DNA from: Campylobacteraceae bacterium
GTDB lineage: Bacteria; Campylobacterota; Campylobacteria; Campylobacterales; Sulfurovaceae
DNA: 9,883 bases
NCBI GenBank assembly: GCA_026982175.1
Contig: JALSHP010000347.1
Location: 1 to 9,883 of the forward strand
Reading direction: 5' to 3'
Shown in pieces: positions 5,121 through 9,883 of this stretch. The notes under the pieces were generated by a model that saw nothing but the letters and a program-made list of their open reading frames with translations, had not been told where the DNA came from and made no database searches. Position 1 is the first letter of the stretch. Every line of letters begins with the position of its first letter. Both the position numbers and the translations under genes were made by a program.

Positions 5121-6503
5121 ATGGAAGACTTAGGGTTTTTTTCAGTACTCATTCCACTTTTCATCATCGTTATGGCAATTATAACCAAAGATGTGGTGGT
5201 TTCGTTACTGTCAGGTATATTTTTTGGAGAATTGGTGCTTCATCATTTTAACCCACTTACTGCCTTAGTAGAGCTTGTAGAGGGAATTGTTAAACTTTTT
5301 GCTCAGGGGTGGATAACAAAAACACTTATATTTGCTCTTTTAGTGGGGGCAATTATTAAACTTATTTCGCGTTCGGGTGGGATAGATGGCTTTGTGAATT
5401 ATTTGAGCCAAAAACAAAAAAGAGTTGACTCGCCTAAAGGGGCTCAATTTTTAGCTTATTTTATAGGCATTATTCTTTTTATTGAGTCCTCCATTACAGC
5501 TTTAGTCGCAGGAACAGTTGCCAAACCTCTTTGTGATAAAAATGGGGTTAGTAGAGCAAGGTTAGCCTTTATTTGTGATTCTACTTCATCGCCTGTTTGT
5601 TCACTCTTTCCTTTTAATGCATGGGGTGCGATGCTTTTAGGCTTAATTGGGGTGGCACTTAATGACAATGTTATAGTAGGGGAGGGTCTTTCTTTACTTC
5701 TTGAATCTATTTTATATAACTTTTATTCACTTATTATTTTAATCATAGTTTTTTTAACCATATTATTTGACATTAACATTGGAGCAATGAAATACGCCAA
5801 GCTCATACCTTATGTAGAAGTAAAAGTAGAAGAGAGAGAACATCGTTCTGTTTGGGTGATGGTTTTACCTATTTTAGTGCTTATCTTAATGGTGCCTCTT
5901 TCACTCTACTACACAGGAAATGGTGACATCTTAAAAGGTGATGGTTCTAGTTCTATCTTTTATGCTACTATTGCTACGCTGATGTTTATGTATGTTTATT
6001 ATATGAGCAAAGGCTACATGAAGCACAAAGAGTATTTTTCTGGCTTTTATGAGGGTATATCTGACATGATTCCGATAGTACTTATTTTACTTCTTGCTTT
6101 TTTCATTGGTGACATCATTAAAGAGCTTGGAACGGCGAACTACATCGCTACTGAAGTAAAAGCTGCTTCCATTCCTATTTTTCTTTTACCCATGTTAGTT
6201 TTTTTAGTAGCAGCCTTAACGGCATTTTCCACAGGAACATCTTGGGGAACTTTTTCCATTATGATGCCCATTGCTTTAGGCTTGGCTGGAACTTTTGATT
6301 TAAACATTGCGTTGATGATAGGGGCAGTCGTTTCAGGAGGAATTTTTGGCGACCATGTTTCCCCCATATCGGACACCACTATTATTAGCTCTATGGCAAC
6401 AGGTTGTGACCACATAGAACATGTGCGAACACAGATGCCTTATGCCTTGATTGGTGCATTTTTGGCTTCTTTACTCTATCTATTATTTGGGTATTTAAAT
6501 TAA
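5121..6503 (+). CDS. nhaC: NhaC-family Na+/H+ antiporter
   Basis: A 460-residue inner-membrane protein with roughly 11-12 hydrophobic spans, the normal size for NhaC (TC 2.A.35). It expels sodium in exchange for protons, supporting pH and salt balance. Diagnostic segments are ISRSGGIDG (82-90), LFIESSITALVAGTV (119-133), CDSTSSPVCSLFPFNAWG (152-169), AFSTGTSWGTFSIMMPIA (368-385) and the family's signature near the end: GGIFGDHVSPISDTT (406-420), SMATGCDHIEHVRTQMPYAL (424-443). The charged D153, D411 and D418 inside otherwise hydrophobic or glycine-rich segments are plausible ion-path residues; this is inference. ATG 5121 is preceded by AGAGGA with a six-base gap. It appears to be a single-gene transcript with its own promoter and a hairpin after the stop. 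NhaC relatives also include lactate/malate and other exchangers, so the exact ions are not certain. Confidence 0.9.
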   Translation: MEDLGFFSVLIPLFIIVMAIITKDVVVSLLSGIFFGELVLHHFNPLTALVELVEGIVKLFAQGWITKTLIFALLVGAIIKLISRSGGIDGFVNYLSQKQKRVDSPKGAQFLAYFIGIILFIESSITALVAGTVAKPLCDKNGVSRARLAFICDSTSSPVCSLFPFNAWGAMLLGLIGVALNDNVIVGEGLSLLLESILYNFYSLIILIIVFLTILFDINIGAMKYAKLIPYVEVKVEEREHRSVWVMVLPILVLILMVPLSLYYTGNGDILKGDGSSSIFYATIATLMFMYVYYMSKGYMKHKEYFSGFYEGISDMIPIVLILLLAFFIGDIIKELGTANYIATEVKAASIPIFLLPMLVFLVAALTAFSTGTSWGTFSIMMPIALGLAGTFDLNIALMIGAVVSGGIFGDHVSPISDTTIISSMATGCDHIEHVRTQMPYALIGAFLASLLYLLFGYLN

Positions 6504-6515
6504 GGAGAGAAGAGG

Positions 6516-6542
6516 TTAACATCACATTAATGGTGATGTTAA
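6516..6542. terminator. Hairpin between convergent nhaC and the Met-rich gene
   Basis: TTAACATCAC (6516-6525) and GTGATGTTAA (6533-6542) form a perfect 10-bp stem around a seven-base loop, 12 bases after the nhaC stop and 20 bases before the stop of the opposing gene. Neither strand has a T-run after the stem, so it is not a classical intrinsic terminator. It may still end or protect both transcripts, and its position between two converging genes supports a shared 3' role. Confidence 0.55.
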
Positions 6543-6562
6543 GGGGTATAAGTTAGAGCAGA

Positions 6563-6889
6563 CTATTTTGAAGTGCTCTCTTTAATATCTGTTGCAGAAT
6601 CTTTCATCTCTGTAACTGAATCACTCATGGCATCTTTCATCTCGGTCATAACATCTTTCATACTATCACCCATCTCTTTCATAACGTCTGTCATATCTGT
6701 CATCATGTCACCCATAGGAAGTGTAGAAGATGATGATGTGTTGGCATCTTTATCATCATCTTTGAGGGTATTTGTCATGTCAGTCATGCTATCTTTCATT
6801 TCGGTCATCATTTCAGACATAAAGAATTCAGCATTGGCTGTTGTGATTAGTGTTGCAGTAAAAGCGATTGTTAAAAGTGTTTTTTTCAT
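6563..6889 (-). CDS. Secreted methionine-rich protein made of 11-residue repeats
   Basis: A 108-residue protein with a clean Sec signal peptide (MKKTLLTIAF...TTANA, predicted cut after Ala20). The mature 88 residues hold 17 methionines and no cysteine, aromatic residues only in the first FF, and many Asp, Glu, Lys, Ser and Thr. The sequence divides into 11-residue units: 24-34, 35-45, then after a Ser/Thr linker 59-69, 70-80, 81-91 and 92-102, e.g. MKEMGDSMKDV and MTEMKDAMSDS, with Met (or Leu/Val) at positions 1, 4 and usually 8. Such hendecads form a long amphipathic helix or coiled coil with a methionine face. I know of no named family. Possible roles are Cu(I) binding, oxidant scavenging through Met sulfoxide, or membrane/envelope association; none is proven. 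ATG 6889 has AAGG ten bases upstream. The gene is alone, downstream of the aldolase-like gene. Confidence 0.82.
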   Translation of the reverse strand: MKKTLLTIAFTATLITTANAEFFMSEMMTEMKDSMTDMTNTLKDDDKDANTSSSSTLPMGDMMTDMTDVMKEMGDSMKDVMTEMKDAMSDSVTEMKDSATDIKESTSK

Positions 6890-6923
6890 GTTATTGAAAC
6901 CTTCAGTTGTTTTTATAGATGTA

Positions 6924-6929
6924 ATTATA
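6924..6929 (-). promoter_or_regulatory. -10 element for the Met-rich protein gene
   Basis: The minus strand reads TATAAT about 35 bases before the start codon, giving a predicted leader of 25-30 bases with a GAAGG ribosome site. A second minus-strand TATAAT lies further out at 6973-6978. The interval 6890-7002 is very AT-rich and contains nothing else I can identify. Confidence 0.45.
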
Positions 6930-7002
6930 ATAATTATTAGTTTAGATAATACTTAATATTTTGTAAAATTATATTATACTGTTTAGTTATGATTTTTTAT
7001 TA

Positions 7003-7584
7003 TTATTTGTTCATATTATTAATGGTGAGAAGTCTGCAAGAGTTTTCTAAGATAGCTACCTTTTTAACCATTTCAAGCAGATCTCGATCATAAGAGATTA
7101 GCCCAAAACCTTTGATGAGTAGTAGGTGTTGACTGCTATTTTTCTCAAAATAGTTGGCAATCTCATATGGGGCTCTTTTCTCCCAATCATTAAAGTTCTC
7201 TGGATCATAAATATGAACTTCTTTAAAGGCTTTGTATCCATAAAAATCTTGGGGAATAATGTTGGAGTGTTCTAAAGAATAAGCCGTAGCATAAGGTGGC
7301 ATAGTATAGGAGATATATTTTGCATTGGGTAGAGCATTGTAAATCTCTAAATGAATATCCGTATCAGGTGAAGCCTCTTTCCATCGGTAATCTTTTCTAC
7401 TATTGGTGGCAAGTCGTATGAATGCATGTTCATCTACTTCATCTAAAATAATATCTTTCCTATTAATAACAAAAGCATTAAGGTCTGTCTTCGCAGAGAT
7501 AGAACCATGAAAAACACCAAAATAGTTTTTTGAAAACATGGAGTGAGAGATTTGTTGTAGCTCTTTAAAAAGACGACTGTCCAT
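7003..7584 (-). CDS. Class II aldolase/adducin-fold protein with substituted active site
   Basis: The 193-residue protein fits the class II aldolase/adducin N-terminal family (L-fuculose-phosphate aldolase FucA and relatives) in length and order: FHGSISAKTD near the start (family GN-S pattern), IHLEIYNALPNAKYI (77-91), PPYATAYS (96-103), and LLLIKGFGLISYDRDLLEMVKKVAILE (154-180). FucA-type enzymes bind zinc through His-x-His and a third His, with a catalytic Glu. Aligning by eye with E. coli FucA, the His-x-His is Tyr93-Thr-Met95, the third His (usually in NHG) is Phe160 in GFG, and the Glu is Asp74. All metal ligands therefore appear lost, and sugar-aldolase or epimerase chemistry is unlikely. 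It may be a structural or regulatory protein, as in adducin. ATG 7584 has AAGGAG (7594-7599 complement) nine bases upstream; it diverges from rsmH. Confidence 0.8.
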   Translation of the reverse strand: MDSRLFKELQQISHSMFSKNYFGVFHGSISAKTDLNAFVINRKDIILDEVDEHAFIRLATNSRKDYRWKEASPDTDIHLEIYNALPNAKYISYTMPPYATAYSLEHSNIIPQDFYGYKAFKEVHIYDPENFNDWEKRAPYEIANYFEKNSSQHLLLIKGFGLISYDRDLLEMVKKVAILENSCRLLTINNMNK

Positions 7585-7617
7585 GGGGTAAAACTCCTTG
7601 CTTTTTAATATTTTTGC

Positions 7618-7624
7618 TATTATA
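7618..7624. promoter_or_regulatory. Overlapping divergent -10 elements (rsmH and aldolase-like gene)
   Basis: On the plus strand TGCTATTAT (7615-7623) is an extended -10 for rsmH, with the start codon 35 bases downstream and AAGG at 7648-7651. On the minus strand 7624-7619 reads a perfect TATAAT about 35 bases before the aldolase-like start at 7584. The two hexamers share five base pairs, so polymerase could occupy only one direction at a time. Transcription start data would settle it. Confidence 0.5.
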
Positions 7625-7657
7625 TCATTATTATTTTATTGATTAAAAAGGCTTCAA

Positions 7658-8593
7658 ATGAATATTCCCCATATCCCCGTGTTGTTAGAGGAGGTTCTTG
7701 ATGGATTCTCAAACATTAAAGAGGGTTATTTTGTAGATTGTACTTTGGGTTATGCAGGTCATTCAGAAGCGATGTTGAAAATGTATGCCAAAATCAAACA
7801 TATTGGCATTGACAGAGATAATGAAGCTTTGGCTTTTTCTAAAGCCAGACTAGAGCCGTTTAAAGAGCGTTCAACACTTTACAAAGGAACATTTGCCAAT
7901 ACCTTGCCTATTTTAAAAGAAACACCTATAACAGGGCTTTTAGCAGATTTTGGGGTTTCGTCATTACAGTTAGATAAAATGGACAGAGGTTTTTCATTTG
8001 AGAGTGAAACACTTGATATGCGTATGGATAGTACCGCATCTTTGTCAGCTTATGACGTGGTGAATGCGTATCCACAAGATAAATTAGAATACATCTTAAA
8101 CCATTATGGTGAAGTGCGTTCTTACAAAAAAGTAGCCTCAGCCATTATTCAAGCACGTTCTATTAAGCCCATTGAGAGTGGTAAAGAACTTGCTGAAATT
8201 ATCTGTACTGTTATTCCTCGTGGGGGCAAAATTCACCCTGCGACACTCTCTTTTCAAGGAATTCGCATTGAAGTAAACAATGAGTTAGGCGAGATAGAAG
8301 CTCTTTTGGATGTTTTGGAATCAAAATTTAAAGCAGGGGCGTTAAAGGGAACAATTGTCTCTTTGATTACGTTTCACTCTTTAGAAGATAGGTTGGTTAA
8401 AAATCGTTATAAAACTTGGACGACCAAGTGTATTTGTCAGCCACAAGCGATGCGATGCACTTGCTCTAAAGATAACGACTTAGGCAAAATGTTGGTGCGT
8501 AAGCCCATTACAGCAAGTAAACAAGAACTTAAAATAAATGCCCGTTCACGTTCGGCAAAATTGAGAACATTTATTTTTAAAGGGGAGAGATAA
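7658..8593 (+). CDS. rsmH: 16S rRNA (cytosine1402-N4)-methyltransferase RsmH (MraW)
   Basis: RsmH uses S-adenosylmethionine to methylate N4 of C1402 in the ribosomal P site of 16S rRNA. All family landmarks are present over the normal length of 311 residues: HIPVLLEEVLDG (5-16), the SAM loop DCTLGYAGHSEAML (27-40; more often DGTFGRGGHS), GIDRD (50-54), LLADFGVSSLQLD (94-106), RGFSF (110-114), LDMRMD (119-124), HPATLSFQGIRIEVNNEL (193-210), ITFHSLEDRLVK (237-248) and NARSRSAKLR (294-303). A cysteine pair block, CIC...CTC (258-269), sits where many homologues have a similar Cys-rich stretch. ATG 7658 has AAGG six bases upstream and an extended -10 before that. It heads an operon with the FtsL-like gene one base after its stop, the classic start of the division and cell wall cluster. 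Confidence 0.97.
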   Translation: MNIPHIPVLLEEVLDGFSNIKEGYFVDCTLGYAGHSEAMLKMYAKIKHIGIDRDNEALAFSKARLEPFKERSTLYKGTFANTLPILKETPITGLLADFGVSSLQLDKMDRGFSFESETLDMRMDSTASLSAYDVVNAYPQDKLEYILNHYGEVRSYKKVASAIIQARSIKPIESGKELAEIICTVIPRGGKIHPATLSFQGIRIEVNNELGEIEALLDVLESKFKAGALKGTIVSLITFHSLEDRLVKNRYKTWTTKCICQPQAMRCTCSKDNDLGKMLVRKPITASKQELKINARSRSAKLRTFIFKGER

Positions 8594-8594
8594 A

Positions 8595-8834
8595 ATGGAA
8601 AATGATGAGCTTATGGAGGAGAATGGCGTGACTTTAAGCATGGTACTTATTACGCTTATGTTAAGTGCCTTGGTACTGCTTTTGACACTACCCAATATCT
8701 ATCTGGACAATCAACTCTATTATGAAAGTCGAAAGTTAGCCCATGCCAATAAGATAAAAATTATGCTTCAAGAGGAGCAGGAAGTTATTAAAAATAGGCT
8801 TGAGAAGATTCATGTTGAAGAGCATTTAAGGTAA
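8595..8834 (+). CDS. Single-pass coiled-coil membrane protein, FtsL-like by position
   Basis: A 79-residue protein with a short acidic cytoplasmic head (MENDELMEENG), one membrane span at about residues 12-35, and a charged helix at 38-79 with heptad-like spacing (YYESRKLAHANKIKIMLQEEQEV). This is the topology and size of FtsL/DivIC-type divisome proteins, whose periplasmic coiled coil pairs with FtsB and supports FtsQ and FtsWI. FtsL also typically follows rsmH in the division and cell wall cluster, and here the gene starts one base after the rsmH stop, with GGGGAG overlapping the end of rsmH as ribosome site. FtsL diverges too far for sequence recognition by eye, so the functional call is an inference from topology plus location. 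What follows is not ftsI but an RND pump, which weakens the cluster argument somewhat. Confidence 0.82.
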   Translation: MENDELMEENGVTLSMVLITLMLSALVLLLTLPNIYLDNQLYYESRKLAHANKIKIMLQEEQEVIKNRLEKIHVEEHLR

Positions 8835-8837
8835 GTG

Positions 8838-9883
8838 ATGATTAGAAAGTTTTTAGCCTTTGCCATAGATAGACCTGTTTTAAATCATCTTGTGATGATA
8901 TTGATGTTCTTTATGGCAATTTTTGCTTATAAGACCATTCCTAAAGAGATTTTCCCTCCATCACAGTTAGATGAGGTGTTGATTACAGGTTCATACATTG
9001 GTGCAAGTGCTGATGTTTTGGACAAAATGGCCGTAAAAAGCATTGAAGATGACTTAAAAAGTATCTCTGAAATTGACACGGTTTTTTCGACCATTCAAAA
9101 TGGTTTTTTTACCATTAAAGCAGAGATACTCCCTGGCAATGACAATCAAGGGGTTTTAGGGGATATTAAAGATATTATCGCTAAAAATAAACGGGATTTA
9201 CCTGCTGATATGGATGAACCCATCGCGAAAATAAAGGTGCATGACTATCCACTTATTTTGGTTGCCGTAGCAGGTGGAAAGAATATACAAGAGTTGGTAG
9301 ATGGGGCAAATGATTTAAAAGATAGATTGACACAGATTGATGATTTGGCTGATATTTTAATTCGTGGGGAGTCGGATGAAGAGGTACTCATTACCCTTGA
9401 CCAAAGGAAGATAGATGCTTATGGACTCTCTAAGTCAGCTGTTTATGCTGCCATTGGTTCGCTCTCTTCCATCTTTCCCGTAGGAACAGTTAAGGCTAAA
9501 GGGGAGCATCTTTACATCTCCACCATCAATGGTGAAAAGTCTAAAGAGAAGCTTGAAGAGACGCTTTTGACGGTTGCTGGTAAACGGTTCTACTTAAGAG
9601 ATATTGCTTCGGTCAAAATTGGCTTGGCAAAACCCTTACAGTTGTCACACTTTAACTCTAAACAAAATGTTTCATTGGACATTAAAAAAACCAAAAGTGG
9701 AAACGCCATTGCCTTGGCTAAAAAAGTACGAGAAGTTCTAAAAGAGTACAATGAAAAATATGAGGGGAAGTTGGTTTTTGAAGCCTATACAGACACTTCT
9801 ATTTGGATTAAAAACCGTCTTAATTTGGTCTCATCAAACATTATCTTTGGTCTTATTTTGGTGATGATTACATTGCTCTTAAC
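8838..9883 (+). CDS. RND-family efflux permease (AcrB-type), N-terminal part
   Basis: The frame is open from ATG 8838 to the window edge, giving about 348 residues of a protein that normally has about 1,000-1,050. RND permeases use the proton gradient to export drugs, lipids or metals from the periplasm or inner membrane. Visible parts are FAIDRPVLNHL (8-18), first membrane span (about 14-31), IPKEIFPPSQLDEV (34-47), SYIGASADVLDKMAVKSIEDDL (52-73), a repeated alpha/beta porter region to about 325, and the start of the second span (NIIFGLILVMITLLL) at the very end. The conserved Asp residues of the fourth span lie outside the window. AAGG (8828-8831) is six bases before ATG; GTG 8835 is an in-frame alternative but too close. 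It begins three bases after the FtsL-like stop, so it shares the rsmH operon. No membrane-fusion partner is seen. Confidence 0.92.
   Translation, partial: MIRKFLAFAIDRPVLNHLVMILMFFMAIFAYKTIPKEIFPPSQLDEVLITGSYIGASADVLDKMAVKSIEDDLKSISEIDTVFSTIQNGFFTIKAEILPGNDNQGVLGDIKDIIAKNKRDLPADMDEPIAKIKVHDYPLILVAVAGGKNIQELVDGANDLKDRLTQIDDLADILIRGESDEEVLITLDQRKIDAYGLSKSAVYAAIGSLSSIFPVGTVKAKGEHLYISTINGEKSKEKLEETLLTVAGKRFYLRDIASVKIGLAKPLQLSHFNSKQNVSLDIKKTKSGNAIALAKKVREVLKEYNEKYEGKLVFEAYTDTSIWIKNRLNLVSSNIIFGLILVMITLLL

Noticed and set aside
5456..6415. Minus-strand open frames inside the nhaC gene
   Set aside because: Antisense shadows of conserved NhaC motifs with no independent start signals.
6573..6956. Plus-strand open frame of 127 codons rich in Ser, Ile and Val
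   Set aside because: It is the antisense of the repetitive Met-rich gene; the repeated codons keep the opposite frame open. The minus-strand reading has a signal peptide and ribosome site, this one does not.
6890..7002. Possible small RNA or riboswitch in the AT-rich gap
   Set aside because: Only promoter-like hexamers are visible; no stable hairpin or conserved riboswitch pattern could be found by eye.

Overview
The window reads as a chromosomal segment of a low-GC Gram-negative bacterium, most likely a free-living member of the Campylobacterota (Sulfurimonas, Sulfurospirillum or Arcobacter-like). This is an inference from protein style, AT-rich promoters and gene content: a fused TRAP permease, a bactofilin beside a YkuD-type enzyme, an NhaC antiporter, and rsmH followed by a small FtsL-like protein. 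No rRNA or other taxonomic marker is present, and no tRNA, CRISPR array or intact transposase was seen.

Region 1 (1-1266) looks like decayed accessory DNA. It holds the tail of an unidentified gene, an AT-rich fragment carrying a HEPN-type R-N-x3-H motif without a convincing start, a palindromic REP pair with GTAG heads, and a YhcG/DUF1016 nuclease-family gene whose catalytic middle is missing although its frame is intact. Region 2 (1263-3332) is a fused DctQ-DctM TRAP transporter permease with no solute-binding protein in view, followed after 9 bases by a small ribbon-helix-helix-like protein resembling an antitoxin without a toxin.

Region 3 (3329-5079) holds two convergent pairs. A bactofilin and a YkuD-family lipoprotein lie on the minus strand; the small genes facing them end in the same TTAA as their partners. 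Region 4 (5121-6503) is an NhaC-type Na+/H+ antiporter closed by a perfect 10-bp hairpin. Region 5 (6563-7584, minus) has a secreted methionine-rich protein built of 11-residue repeats, and a class II aldolase/adducin-fold protein whose metal-binding and catalytic residues all appear substituted.

Region 6 (7658-9883, plus) is a tight operon: rsmH (16S rRNA C1402 methyltransferase), a single-pass coiled-coil protein in the position of FtsL, and the N-terminal third of an RND efflux permease cut by the window end. Several genes concern the cell envelope (bactofilin, YkuD enzyme, rsmH/FtsL-like), but nothing in the sequence shows that they act as one system. The most unusual items are the hendecad Met-rich secreted protein, the apparent aldolase pseudoenzyme, the in-frame gutted DUF1016 gene and the REP pair.
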